This document shows, one piece after another, positions 1 to 11,788 of a DNA stretch of 64,000 nucleotides. The stretch's first letter is position 1. Each line of letters opens with the position of its first letter. This stretch comes from Benincasa hispida (Eukaryota; Streptophyta; Magnoliopsida; Cucurbitales; Cucurbitaceae): the NCBI RefSeq assembly GCF_009727055.1, contig NC_052351.1:61399744-61463743 (forward strand). The letters are read 5' to 3'. The notes under the pieces are model-generated. The model ran no database searches and was not told where the DNA came from. It saw only the letters and a program-made list of their open reading frames with translations. The translations under genes were made by a program, and so were the position numbers.

Positions 1-655
1 CCTCACAACACGTTCAAACTTCATAAACATCCATAAACACACAAAAACTCCAAGTTTAACGACAAAATGAGCAAAACGAGTATAATCAAACTCTACCCAC
101 CCCCCACGACAAACATAAAACTTCTCATAAACATAGAAAAAAAATATACAAAAGCCTACAAGTTCAACTCCAAAACGATTATAACTGAACTCTACCCACC
201 CCCACAACATATTCATACTTCATAAACAAGAACGAACACACATAAAACTCAAACTTTCTCCCCAAAACAATCTAAACCAAACTCGACCCACCCCTCACAA
301 CACGTTCAAACTTCATAAACATCCATAAACACACAAAAACTCCAAGTTTAATGACAAAACGAGCAAAACGAGTATAATCAAACTCTACCCACCCCCCACG
401 ACAAACATGAAACTTCTCATAAACATAAAAAAAAAAAAAAACACAAAAGCCTACAAGTTCAACTCCAAAATGATTATAACCGAACTCTACCCACCCCCAC
501 AACATATTCATACTTCATAAACAAGAACGAACACACATAAAACTCAAATTTTCTCCCCAAAACAATCTAAACCAAACTCGACCCACCCCCCACAACACGT
601 TCAAACTTCATAAACATCCATAAACACACAAAAACTCCAAGTTCGACCCACCCCA
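1..655. repeat. Tandem repeat, unit about 293 bp, 2.2 copies
   Basis: The block starting CACAACACGTTCAAACTTC recurs near 3, 296 and 591, so the spacing is 293-295 bp. Each unit contains C-rich boxes (CCCACCCC) alternating with A-rich stretches and runs close to identical between copies. The array runs off the left window edge, so its total copy number is unknown. It lies beside the CACTA element and could be internal to it or be an independent satellite; the sequence does not decide this. An apparent 79-residue reading frame inside it is only the C-rich strand read backwards. Confidence 0.85.
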
Positions 656-897
656 CACAATAACGACAAAAAAACACATAAAAATCCAGTTGTTGGCTAC
701 CATAAATGTAGGATAGCTAAAAATTCTTTATCATAAAGCTACTAAGACATAACTACTTTGCTACCATAACTGCACGATAGCAACATATTAGACAACTAAA
801 TAATGAAGTGATCATATCTAATTTGATGGCCCTCCTCTTTATGATCGTATCATGTCTTTAATTAGTTTTTCATTTCTTCTATTTGTCTTGCATGATC

Positions 898-1164
898 TTA
901 TCTCATTTGTTTTTTAACGTCTTCAAGTTCCTTAATCCTCGACTGAGACTGCTCGAAATTGGCTCTCAATTCCCTCACCTCCCTCTCCGTTCCTTGAGTA
1001 GATGACGAACTCGATGAGTTGCTACCCATCCTTGACTTAGGTTTAGGGCCCCAACCTAGGCCTTTTGAATATCCGAGTCGTCTACCCAAAACCGTCTCAC
1101 AGATTTTATCCCCTGTTAGTGGTTGAGAACCTTCTAGAGTGGGGTTGGATTGTAATTCTAACAT
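898..1164 (-). pseudogene. Plant transposase (Ptta/En/Spm type) C-terminal fragment
   Basis: The 88-residue reading frame carries GDKICETVLGRRLGYSKGLG followed by WGPKPKS, a block I recognise from the C-terminal part of plant En/Spm (Ptta) transposases. Next come a serine run and a charged, heptad-like segment rich in R, E, L and K that is probably a coiled coil. The N-terminal DNA-binding part is absent, and no catalytic domain is visible elsewhere in the element. After the stop, similar charged residues continue for a short stretch in the same direction, so the original C-terminus has decayed. Its minus-strand orientation agrees with the CACTA terminus at 3727 being the 5' end. Family assignment is from remembered motifs. 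It is probably a non-functional remnant. Confidence 0.65.
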
Positions 1165-3479
1165 TTGATTATGGACATATCAATTAAATGTGTAAGTACG
1201 AGCGACTGAAGTTAGAAATGAAAAACAATACGAAAGTAAAACAAAAAAGGTTACATGTGCATTTTTAGCTGCCTGGTTCACGAACTTGCCACCTTTAGAA
1301 TGTGTTTCCCTAAATAGGTCAACACATCCTATTTCTCGACTTTCCTTTGTCTACAATTCTGATTGAATTTGCAGGAACGACTTCAATCCACCTACGTGGT
1401 CGAACGATAATTTCTCTCTATTCTTCCTGTTCGTCTCTGACATTTGCTACATTCGAACAAAAAATAAAAAAAAACAAATATTCTATAACAGTAAATGAAG
1501 TAAATGATACACGCCCTAAATTATTCTAACATGAAATGCTTCATTCTTAAAGCGGTCACACAAAAAATACCAATCTTCTGGTCTATTTTTAAGCTAGCTA
1601 GGCAAGTTGGCACGTGATTGCTGAGGATTGTCTGATAAATTTTTAAGCCAACTGGGATACTTCTTCTCTATACTCCATTGATAACTAATTCGTTAGTTTA
1701 ATCCATTCTTTATTCACCCTTAAAAATAAATCTTTTTTGACCAACTTGTAATCTAAAACAATAACCTGTATTAGAGGACAAAGTATAAAGTCTTTATTAA
1801 GCATGAAGTTTGATTAATTTAATAAACAATTCCAAGTTTGTTTGGAGAATTTAAAAATTTTAAAAATCTTTAATAGGTGATTTGACTTGTGTATACACAA
1901 CATCCATGGAGTATAATTTATATTAAAAAAATAATGAGAATTTAAGAATGTGATTGTAGTTTTCACTTTTCAGAAGCATATTTCTTCCATATTTCTTACC
2001 ATGATTTGCATCTTTCTTAAGTACAATTGTTTTTAGATGGGACTTAAACTTCTCAATTTTGAATTTTTGTGATGTACTAGTTGTAAAGGACTAAAGATTA
2101 AACTAAGTCCAAAATTAAGTAATAAGTAAAAGGGGTCCCCTTTTTTGCCCCTAATGTTATTGATTTGGTTTGAAAACCAAAGTGTTTTTAGGGGTATAGA
2201 GTTGAAATTTTCTTCGTTAAGTTAGTTGAATTAACAGTGGTGAACACTATGTGATGTATCGCTTTACTTATACATGTATCGAACATCTCACAAACTAAAT
2301 AACATATGTCAGTTACTCCTCTCGTTATCAGTTTGAATATCCACATCTTCATGTTTATCTTTTGAGAAGAATCCCTTTAAACTCTATTAACAAATTAACA
2401 CACTATTTTCATATCCTATAAGAGAGAATAGACAAGTCTTTCACAAGTACTGCCTTGAATAGTTGATTCAGGTTAGCCAGGCTGAATTGCTTTATACAAT
2501 TATTAGAACTCAGGAAAATTTTAGGCTTTAGAAAGAAAACTCAAGAAAATCATCAACTTCTAAAACCAGTTTCCTATCCATGCTCATCATTAGAGACCAT
2601 TAGATAATTTTTAAGAAGAGTGATAGTTAAATGTTCATAGAATTTTCAATAGAAGTTTTAATCATATACACAAACATCATGGTAAGTTCAAAATATATTT
2701 TTAATTAGTTTTAGTTAAGCAAGTCACTAAATCCTTAACCTTAAGAAATAAAAGGAAAAAAAAAAAGACTCAATCTACCAACTTATAGAAATTGTAACAT
2801 CCACAATCCACAATTCACAATAACATCTACAATCTACCAAATTGCAGAAATTGTAACGTAATGAAATGGGTCAATCTCAATTAGGGCAACAAGGAAGGAA
2901 AAAAAACCTATGTTAGAAACATTAGATTTAATTTAAAGAACAACAAGAGAGATGGATGCTAAATGACAATAAATCAGAAAAAGAATAATCGGATTTCACA
3001 GTGAGGACATTGGTTCTTCGGGAATTTGAGCTACAAACGCCAATATAAAAGTGATGGGAAATGAAACAACGACTTGAATTCACAAAATAAGAGAAAGGAA
3101 ATGAAAGGGATATAGGCAAAGTATTGAAAGCTTGCAAAGCACACCAGAGCGGCAAACAGATAAGAGCAAATGACAAACGGCGAATGGAGATCTGAACCGA
3201 AAGGCGATTGGAAGGATACCAGAAGGCGAACGAAGATATGAATCAGAGTGAACGACGAGCGGCGATCAGAAGGACACCAGAGATTTGAACCGAACAACAA
3301 ACGACAAAGGAAACAGGATCTTGCGAAGGCACGCGAACGACAGGCGAGTGGCGACGACAACAGCAGGCGAGTGGCGAACGGATCGAGAGGGAGCGTCGGC
3401 TAGGGTTTTTCAGATTGGGGTTATTGGGGAAGAAGAAAGGCTGCCCGATCTGGGTATATACCAGATCTGATCTCTCGAT

Positions 3480-3727
3480 TGCTATCAGCGGCCGTCAGGA
3501 GATCCGTCGGAAGTTCCTAAGGAACTCGTGACAAATAATTTACCACGTCGAGAGTTACTATAACTCCCAACGGGTAATGTCTCACCATCGAGAGTTCCAC
3601 GGTCCACGGTCCCTTACGGCGTCGAGAGTTCCACGGTCCCTTACTTTTTGGGAGAGACACTATCTCCCGACGACTGATCTCCCGACGGTAGATTTAGGCA
3701 TCGGGGGAGCTTCTTTTTCTTGTAGTG
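3480..3727 (-). repeat. CACTA terminal and subterminal repeats
   Basis: The terminus reads CACTACAAGAAAAA on the minus strand, ending at 3727. Inside it are repeated short motifs typical of transposase-binding subterminal regions: GTCGAGAGTT(A/C)C at about 3548, 3587 and 3621, CCACGGTCCCTTAC twice (about 3606 and 3632), and TCTCCCGACG twice (about 3662 and 3678). The flank resumes with AAAGG at 3728, which matches the equivalent LTR position near 52830 read in reverse. Confidence 0.75.
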
Positions 3728-4447
3728 AAAGGACTTTCCTTATAGGCAAGAGTTCACAACTCACTCAGGATTCAGGTCAAGTCACCTATAGTTATCCTGG
3801 TGAAATGTAAGTCTCTTCCAGCAACGGTGTTATAAAGAGAGACTATTCATTTCATGGTCCGGTCTTATACCAACTCTTTTTTTTATAGGATACCTCTGCT
3901 CACATGTCTCCACATGAATGATTAGGATTAGATCATTCGTAGCACTTTACAACATTTATAACAACTACAAAACGGGTCGTATCTATAGTGTCACCATGAT
4001 AAAGTACCCAACCTTATTCATCTACTATAGACCGTTCAGGTTATCATTTAAACATGATCCACTATATGTCTCTACATACATATTTAAATTAGATAAAATA
4101 ACCTAGGATCTTAGTTTATTGGATTGAGTGTATGCACATAGAATAACAATTATTTTATTAATTACAACTTGTTTACAAAATTTTACAAACTACAAGAATA
4201 CAAGAGATTTAGGGTACCAATCCAAACAATCTCCCTTTTGTTCTAAAGCTAAGGGAGTGAAGTTTACAATACAAATAAAGTACAAAAAATACAATAAACT
4301 AGGGCATACACTATACCCTAGTAACATCTTTTACTTGCCCTAGACAATATGCCGCATATCCCGTAGACCCAGATGACCCTCAAACACTTTAGCCGTGAGA
4401 GTCTTTGTAAATGGATCAGCAACGTTGTGCTCCAAAACAATTTTCAT
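3728..4447 (-). mobile_element. Truncated copia fragment: start of 3' LTR plus RNase H tail
   Basis: Read on the minus strand, 4447-4340 encodes the last residues of a copia RNase H (EHNVADPFTK, then DMRHIV and stop). A polypurine tract follows at 4240-4229, then an LTR beginning TGTTTGGATTGG at 4228. The LTR matches the first 500 bp of the copia-1 and copia-3 LTRs and stops at 3728, where the CACTA element is inserted. The rest of the LTR must lie beyond the CACTA element. The upstream part of the copia element is missing: at about 4447 it abuts the Ulp1-like sequence with no visible target duplication, suggesting deletion or recombination. Confidence 0.85.
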
Positions 4448-4516
4448 GAAAATTATGAGAGGATTGAGGGGGAAACTGTGACTGTATGAGCAAAATAAGA
4501 TAATGTAACTGATCTT

Positions 4517-4964
4517 GTGCTTAGTTTGGATCCGAATCACCAACCAGGATGGGATGATGTAAACTACGTGTATAGTGCAATCATTGTACGTGAACAATGG
4601 ATTCTGGTCCTGATTGATGTGAATAGAGTACGAGTATCGCTAAAGTCCATACCGGCGTACATCTTAATGAATGATATTGCACTAATCTTGAAAGCCTTTG
4701 ACACATACATTGTCGTCGTTGGCTTACTTCTGCAAGCTCTATCAAAAGAAACCAGACCTACATCATGACCCCTGGCAAGTGTATCGTGTAGAAACATGAG
4801 ACATACAGGGTCACAGTGCATTAGATTGTGGTATCTTCTATCTAAATTTTATTGAACATATGATTATTGTATCTCTAACGAAAGGGGTGTTATTTCAAGA
4901 GAAGATGTCAGACTTTAGAGTACAGTATGCTTGTGAGCTATGGTCTAATACATTCATTTACTAG
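4517..4964 (+). pseudogene. Ulp1-like (C48) cysteine protease fragment, MULE-associated
   Basis: Two frames together give the C-terminal half of a Ulp1/SENP-like SUMO-protease domain. 4517-4765 encodes WDDVNYVYSAI, then REQWILVLIDV, matching the VD-x-VY...HW-x-L-x-VID block. From 4764, one frame over, comes HDPWQVYR, an in-frame TGA at 4797, then the catalytic-cysteine block SALDCGIF, then YACELWSN and a natural-looking stop at 4962-4964. In this copy the catalytic histidine before W is Q, and a frameshift and a stop are present, so it cannot be active. Ulp1-like genes carried by Mutator-like elements are known in plants (Kaonashi/KI-MULEs, and CUMULE in melon). It lies on the strand opposite to the neighbouring MULE transposase. 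Its N-terminal half is cut off by the copia fragment at about 4447. Confidence 0.7.
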
Positions 4965-5249
4965 GTTATAGATGTCAGATTGTGAGCTTATTTATATAAA
5001 TTGTGAGTGTAGTTCAATATAGTACATGCTTAAAAAAATCACAACATTAATATACATGTAAATAAAACAAAGACTAATCATACAAAAAATGAGATGAAGA
5101 AATGAGACAAATGAGCGAGATGAAGAAACAAGAGAACGTGAGGAAAGGAATAAATAAGAAAATTATACGAGAAAGAAACAAGATAAAAAATTGAGAGGAA
5201 GAACCGAGAGAATGACAAAGGCCAAACCAGTTTTCTAATAACATATGTG

Positions 5250-5874
5250 TTACAAGAAGTTTAGCTATATTGACGAGTGGCTCATTACAATTTCGTCGAT
5301 TGTGGTTGATACCACCACAACATTTTCATTTTTTGGGGGCCAATGTTCTCTAGAGAACGGGATCCTCTGTACCTACCTTCGACCTACTCAAATGACCCTT
5401 TGGAAGGATCTTAACTTTAGCATACTTCGGTGGCTTCCTCCATTTAGTCACATGGCCAAGTGGAAACATCGATTTTGCGTATGCAAGGACAAGCGACTTA
5501 ACAGAATAAAACCTGGGTGAATGGGTTGATGTTTCGCTCCCTAGCTATAGCAATAATGTGCGAACACGGGATCTCCAAGCACTGGAATTGTTTGCAATTA
5601 CACTCAAGTATGCTGAGGCTAACAATATGGTTGAAACCACATTCACATAAAACCTATAACAATCAATTGGGTTGACTTTTGGTAATGCCTGGATTTCTCA
5701 CACTCTAATGATATCATTTCCAGCACTCGTAAAATCATTACTGTATCAAACCTTTTATGTATTCCAGTAATGTTGTTATTGGCAGCATCCTTGCTTCTTT
5801 CGTCACCGAATTGACACTTGACATTATTGTTCGTCACGTTATCATATCGATTCACATATTGATAATATCGTGTC
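5250..5874 (-). pseudogene. MULE transposase, C-terminal part
   Basis: Reading the minus strand from 5874 downwards: first SVNSVTKEARMLPITTLLEY, the segment after the transposase core that is usually close to SVN-x-x-x-K-x-AR-x-LPI. Then a SWIM zinc-finger motif, CNCKQFQCLEIPCSH, at 5602-5558, with all its Cys and His ligands. Then a MFPLGHVTKW...PPKY linker, and finally CCGGINHNRRNC at about 5322-5286, a CCHC knuckle one residue short. Several frames are needed, so the gene is dead. This half joins the N-terminal half at 19892 once copia-1 is removed. The SWIM finger and C-terminal knuckle order is typical of MuDR/MULE transposases. Confidence 0.75.
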
Positions 5875-7338
5875 TGTTGGGATTGTTGTCCTAAATCTCT
5901 TGTAATCTCGTAGTTTGTAAACTTTGTACAAACATATTGTTGTTAATAAAATAAGTGTTATTTTTTAAGCATATACTCAATCCAATAAACCAAGATTTGA
6001 GGTTATTTCATATAATTTAAACAAGTATGTAGAGACATACACGTTGATCTTGATTAAATAATAACCTAAACGGTCTGTAGTAGATGGTAAGGTTGGATAC
6101 CTTATCCTTGTGACATTATAATACGCCTCACTTTGTAGGCGTTACAAGTGTTGTAAAGTGCTACAAATGATCTGATCCTGATCCTTCACGTGGAGACATA
6201 TGAGCGGAGGTATCTTATATAAAGAGTGTGTATAAGACCAGACCACGAAATGGTTAGTCTCTTTATATAATATCGTTAATAATAGAGACTTACATTTCAC
6301 GAGGATGACCATAGGTGACATGACCTAAATCCTAAATGAGTTGTAAACTACTGCTTATAAAGGCAGTCCTTTGATTTATATGGGTGAGAGTGGTCAGATT
6401 GCCAACTCAACAAGTCTACCATGTTGAGGATTTGTCTGACTGGGGAGCTGGGAACACAACTACACAAGACAAAATTCACTTCTTCCCCGATGTAGGGCAA
6501 GTAGATAAATTGCTCCCTTAAGGGCTGATTCCGAGTCTTGAACATAGTGGCCACACCCTCTCCTGGCGTGAGAGGGATTTGGTCATAGTTGGACTATGAC
6601 TTATTGTTCATTAGAGGAATCAGTGGTATTTAAGGAGTTAGATGTAAGTATATGGGCAAAACGGTATTTTTGGCCCAGTTGTACTTACAAGCAATTTGTG
6701 AAGGGTCATTGCACTGTTGATTGGTTATATCCAATTGACACAGAAATTTATCTGTAGTGCGAAGAGTGCAGCTGCCGGTCTTTAGTGGAGCGACCGGAAG
6801 TTAATAGATGTTGAGTAATTTAATTAAAGAGTTTAATTAATTATCTGAGTACTGTTGGAGTTCCAATCTACAGGTCCATAAGGTCTCCTATGTAGCTCAA
6901 TAGGGATTTAATTGAGAATTAATTTTGGATTAATTTGAAGTGTTAAAATTAATTGAGGGAATTAATTATATATGATATAATTAATTAAATTGATTGTATA
7001 TGTGAAATAATGTATTTGATACATTATACTTTAAGGTAATATGAGAGAAATTTGAATATGATTCAAATACTAATTATATGAATGAGATTCATGTAATTAA
7101 ATTTAATATAAATATGATTTATATTTTGAGAGGAAATGATCCCAAATATCAATCATATGGATGAGATTCATATAAGTGAATTTTATATAAATGTGATTTA
7201 TATTAAATGCTATGTATTGTTGAGAGAAAATAAATCTATAGGTTATATTGTATTTTGATGCAATATTAAAACTATAGGCTATATGTTATATTTGATATAC
7301 TATATATATTATATATATATATATATAATATATATTAT

Positions 7339-7369
<31 letters not shown>

Positions 7370-7912
7370 AAACTTAATTGAAATTAATTAAAGGGGAGGA
7401 GTTAAAACTCCTTCCCCCTATTTTCTCTCAGTTAATATACATGGGTTGTGTGAAAAAAAGAGTGGGTGAGATTTTCATCTTCTTTCTGGAAATAGTTGAG
7501 AGAAGAGTTCTCTCTGGAAAAAAAAAACAAAAAAGAAAAGTTCTTCTCTTCTCTCTCCTCCTCTCCATCTCCTTCCCTCTTCCAAGGATTCAAGCAAAGT
7601 CCACAACTCTTGCTTGAATCCTTTATCCCAAGAGAATACGGAGGGTTCTCAAGTAGTGGTGTCACTTTTGAAGAAGGAGACCCGCGTGGAGAAGGTGATA
7701 CATTCGTATTTTGTTCGAAGGAGTTCTTGAGGAAATTAGTCTTCAAAGGTAAGAGTTTCTAAAACCCTAAGTTTTCCTTTAGTATTGCATGCTATAATTT
7801 AAGTAAATGCATATCTTGTTCTTATTTACTGTCAAACTTATATTCGATGAAAAATGGAAATTTGGGTTGATCTTGCTTCCGCTCAAAGGATCTTTTTTGA
7901 AAATTTCCTTCA
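5875..7912 (+). repeat. 5' LTR of copia-1
   Basis: It starts TGTTGGGATTG and ends TTCCTTCA, 2038 bp, immediately followed by the PBS. It includes a conserved block shared with every LTR of this family (around 6660-6790, with TTGGCCCAG and TAGTGCGAAGAGTGCAG) and a (TA)n microsatellite at 7295-7365. The last 450 bp contain a short reading frame that is not conserved in frame between LTR families, so I treat it as non-coding. Confidence 0.9.
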
Positions 7913-7914
7913 AT

Positions 7915-7926
7915 TGGTATCAAAGC
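7915..7926 (+). promoter_or_regulatory. Primer-binding site (initiator Met tRNA)
   Basis: TGGTATCAAAGC lies 2 bp after the LTR end. It matches the usual plant copia PBS TGGTATCAGAGC, complementary to the 3' end of initiator methionine tRNA, with one change (G to A). It would prime minus-strand DNA synthesis in a working element. Confidence 0.85.
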
Positions 7927-9803
7927 TAGGTTGTAGGCTTTCTAATCCCAAATTCCATTCTTTTCTGTTTAATCATTTTTACAGTGATGGTGGGTTTTAT
8001 ATATTCTACATTCTGTTTCATGTGATGAATCGTTGTGACTGTGGTTTTGTTGATGCATGTTTCGGGATAGGATACTTAGTTTTAAGGCTTTCTTTGTTTG
8101 CAAATTTGGTTTGTAAAGGCCCTTACATTTTTTGGCATTAATCTTGCTATAGAGTTTATAATTCATAAGTTTGAGTCGCTTGTGCTATTCCCGGGGAGCT
8201 TCAAAGAGGAGTTGTAGAGCACTGTTTCGATGAAGAAGAAGAAGCAGTTCTACAAGATCGTGTAGCTATAGCTACACGATCGTATAACTTTTGCTAAACG
8301 ATATTGTAGCTTTTGCTACACGATCGTGTAACATTTACTAAATGATCGTGTAGCTAATGCAACAAGATCACGTTTACTTTACTACACGATCGTGTAGCAT
8401 TTACTACAAGATTGTATAGACTTTGCTACATGATTGTGTAGCATTTGCTATAAGATCGCACATCCATTTTGCTACATGATCATTGCAAAGAATTTGCTGA
8501 AGGGCGGTTCTGTTCGAGCGGTTCAAGGTCTAGTTCACCTATTTCGAACCAGAGACTCTTGCTTATGTAATAGATAGCCTTTTAATTTTTCCTTTTAGGT
8601 GTCCTATCCCAGTCCATTGACATTTGACTGTTTGAATTAAATATACAGATGACATATGTTTTTTCTTAAATGTCATATTGTATGTCATATAGAATCAAAA
8701 CCCTCCATAGGTTATGCATTTAATTTCATATAACATTTATAATACATCATTTATATTATAAATGTTATAATATATGCATATGCATGATTTAATTTTATAG
8801 CATGTTCCTGCATCATATAAAATGTTATACTATATGCTTGCGTGCATAAATAACACAGTCATGGATCATTTATATTATAATCGTTATAATATATAGTTTG
8901 AATGTATGCATGTGATATATGTTATTTAATTTCATTACTTTGTTATATATAAGTGTTATATATATGTAGTAATGAAATGAACAATGCATGATGCATGAAG
9001 TTACTTTATGTAATCTTATAAATGTTATAACTTTATATAGTATGTCAATCAATGCAATGTAGGTTTTAATTTGTTTCATTTACTTTATAAGAGTTATAAA
9101 TAAATGAATTAGAATTTAAAATCAATAACTAAGAGTTGCATACAAACTTAGGCAAAATCATTTTTAAAATAGTTTTAAAATATCGTTCACATAGACCTAA
9201 GTTCACAAATTTCTAATGTGATTAGAAATCAGATTAATATTTTTTAATCGGTTTAATAGGATTAAATTGATTTCAATAAAAGATTAAATTTGTAGCAAAT
9301 ATATTTATTAAGGACCTTTTGTCTAAGGCGGATTCTGACTAGGCTGAGGTACTTAAGATGACGGAAATGGAACACTCCTACCTGGAAACCTACCTCGAAA
9401 GGTGAATTAGATAGATTTGCTACAAGCATGCAATTTCTTGTTAACATTTGTTAAAGTGTTTAACAAATATTAATCAAAATTATTTAACTTTCCAAAGTAA
9501 GTATTACTTTTGAGCAAACTTAAATAATCATTTAATAAAAATAATTAGCGTATTTTTCCTAAGTAATTTAAACCCTAGGTTGTTAAAATACTCAATGGGA
9601 GGAAAAGATGTACATGATACGTCAATTTTTTCACTCGCGTTTCTCCCTTAATATTCACACTGTGAGACTCATGCTTGACCTTGAGGCGCCCTGGGAGTGT
9701 CCCCCTTTGGATGGTATTTGCATGGGTCAATATCAAGGTGAATGGAAAGAGTATTTATAGTAAGTAGGAGAAGGATGTGTGTCAACATGTCCTACGGTCT
9801 CTT
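7927..9803 (+). other. Long untranslated leader of copia-1, first part
   Basis: No supported coding sequence. It holds the 22-bp palindromic minisatellite at 8251-8490 and an AT-rich stretch at 8700-9000 in which CATTTATATTATAAATGTTATAATATAT-like words recur. The latter is the single-copy counterpart of the 121-bp tandem repeat in the copia-3 leader. A segment around 9650-9720 (CACACTGTGAGACT...) recurs in copia-3 near 42630 and, reversed, in copia-4 near 63500. The leader continues after the nested LTR up to gag at 12271. Confidence 0.7.
8251..8490 (+). repeat. 22-bp minisatellite with palindromic core, about 11 units
   Basis: Units start at 8251, 8273, 8295, 8317, 8339, 8361, 8383, 8405, 8427, 8449 (24 bp) and 8473. 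The best units (8317, 8383) contain the perfect 14-bp palindrome TACACGATCGTGTA followed by an (A)GCATTT-type spacer. The units vary by several bases but keep the exact 22-bp spacing. It lies between PBS and gag. Related ACGATCG-type words occur in LTRs at 10190-10380, 17770-17840 and 57820-58010. Confidence 0.9.
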
Positions 9804-11788
9804 TGAAGGAAATCTAAACAGAGATCCTTTGAGCAGCGAAAATGGATCGTTCCAACACAACAATTACAGTCTTAAAACGGAAACAAACAGATTATGCATA
9901 AACTGAAGTTACAGCATACTACAAGAAGATACAAGGGATAGAGTATGCATACCTTTGAAGAACTCTTCTTCAAGTCACACTTGATAATTGTCCAATACGT
10001 CCAACGATGCACTCGAACGCAACGAACGAAAAAACCAACATCAAGAACAATTGGATGCACCTCAAACCCAATCGAGTCCAACTCGATTCACGAACGAATT
10101 TAGAACACCACCACAATGGTTACCTTGGTATTCTCGATGTGAGAATCTAGGAGTTGTGGGCTCTATATGATATTGGATTGAGAAAACCAGGAGGTAGACG
10201 ATCGAGTAAGTGGGAGATGAAGACAGTCTATCATATAGACGATGTACTCGATCATTTAAAAATGAAGCCTATCGTATAGACTTTGCTACTCGATTGTATA
10301 GTAACGATCAAATGAGTAACTATCTTATAGTCAACTCGTAGCTATCGTTTAGTAAAAACACTTTTTACTTGATAGCCTCTTTGTGAGATTTTCCGAAATG
10401 AATCAACCACATAATTTTGGAAAACAATTTTTCTTTTTATCTCACAGTTACCATAAAAATTTCAATAACCTCCCATTCAATTTGGTTATTAGAGAAAAAG
10501 AATTAGTTATCATATAATTAATATATTATAAATAAATATGATAACCAACTTATCATATTATATTTATAACCTATAGTTTTAATATTTCATCATATGAGAC
10601 ATATAAATCATAGTTCTTTTTCTATTTTATGGTATTTAATATAAATTATATTTATATTAATCCCTCCAATTAATGTATCTAATACATCATATTAATCATA
10701 TCACATATAATTGAATTTCCTTTTGTTAATTTGAACACTTCAACTTGCAGCCATTGAGCTACCAAGGGGACCTTATGGACCTGTAGCTTGAAGCTCAAAC
10801 GATATGTGAATAACTGATTAAACGCTTTACTCACGAGATCCACCATCTGTTAACTGTTGGTCACTCCACTAAAGACTGACAACTGCACTCTTCTTACTAT
10901 AGATATATTTCTGTGTCCATATGACCAATCAACAGTGCGATGACACTTCACAAAATGCTCATAAGTACAGCTGGGCCAATTTACCATTTTTCCCCTGTAG
11001 TTAAATCTAACTCCTTAAGTACCACTAATTCCTCTAATGAACAATAAGTTATAGTCCCACTATGACTGAGTTTTCTCTTCCAAAGAGAGGGTATGACCAC
11101 TATGTTCAAGACCCGAAATCAACCCTTAAAGGAGCAATTTATCTACTTAGCCCTGCTTCAGGGAAGAAGTGAATTTCGTCTTGTGTAGCTAAGTTCCCAG
11201 CTCCCCAATCAGACGAATCCCCAAAAAGGTAGGCTTGTTGAGTTGGCAATCTAGCCACTCTCACCCATACTAATCAAATGACCACCCTCATAGGCAGGAG
11301 TTCCCAACTCACTCAGGATTAAGGTCATGTCACTCATGGTCATTTTAGTGAAATGTAAGTCTCAATTATCAACGACATTATATAAAGAGACTAATCATCT
11401 TGTGGTCCAGTCTTATACAAAGTCTTTGTATAGGATACCCGCGCTCGCATGTCTCCACATGAATGGCCAGGAGCATGCCATTTGTAGCACTTTACAACAC
11501 TTGTAAACATCTACAAAGCGAGTCGTATTCGTAGTGTCATCAGGATAAGGTATCCCTCTTTTATCCTTATACTACAGACCATTTAGGTTATTACTTAAGG
11601 CATGATCCACTTGTATGTCTCACATACATGCTTAAGTTACATGAAATAAACACGGATCTTAATTTATTTAGCTTATTGGATTTGAGTAAATGCAAATAAA
11701 ACAACATTTATTTTATTAATAACAATGTGTGTACATAATGTTTACAAACTACGAGACCACCGGGAGAATTAGGACACCAATCCCAACA
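9804..11788 (-). mobile_element. Solo copia LTR nested in the copia-1 leader
   Basis: On the minus strand it begins TGTTGGGATTGG at 11788 and ends ...TCCTTCA at 9804, 1985 bp. The 5-bp target duplication CTCTT is perfect (9799-9803 and 11789-11793). No internal region is present, so this is a solo LTR left by LTR-LTR recombination. It resembles the copia-4 LTR (57367-59478), for example in the GAAGGAAATC and GAGCAG words at its 3' end. It contains degenerate ACGATCG-type units at about 10190-10380. Confidence 0.93.

Larger units (their letters stand above)
656..3727 (-). mobile_element. CACTA (En/Spm-type) DNA transposon, 5' part
   Basis: On the minus strand the element begins at 3727 with CACTACAAGAAAAA, the characteristic CACTA terminus. 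This is followed by subterminal repeats (see 3480-3727), a moderately GC-rich leader (about 3000-3480) and then AT-rich sequence down to a transposase remnant at 898-1164. The right edge is exact because copia LTR sequence resumes at 3728. No second terminus is visible, so the left end is outside the window or lost, and the start given here is only where the 293-bp tandem array stops. About 1200-2900 holds no gene I can recognise. Confidence 0.75.

Noticed and set aside
3031..3470. Overlapping frames of 61-109 residues in the CACTA leader
   Set aside because: Both strands are open because of the composition; no transposase or other domain is seen, and the position next to the terminus suits an untranslated leader.
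5245..5520. 91-residue plus-strand frame
   Set aside because: The minus strand here encodes the C-terminal linker and zinc knuckle of the MULE transposase, so the plus frame is its shadow.
7378..7762. 88- to 125-residue plus-strand reading frame ending at the copia-1 LTR (also at 19366-19743)
   Set aside because: It occurs twice only because the two LTRs are copies. The matching region of the copia-3 LTRs is open in a different frame with unrelated protein, so there is no conserved product.
8251..8490. Possible CRISPR array
   Set aside because: The repeat is contiguous with no unique spacers, and the context is a plant retrotransposon leader.
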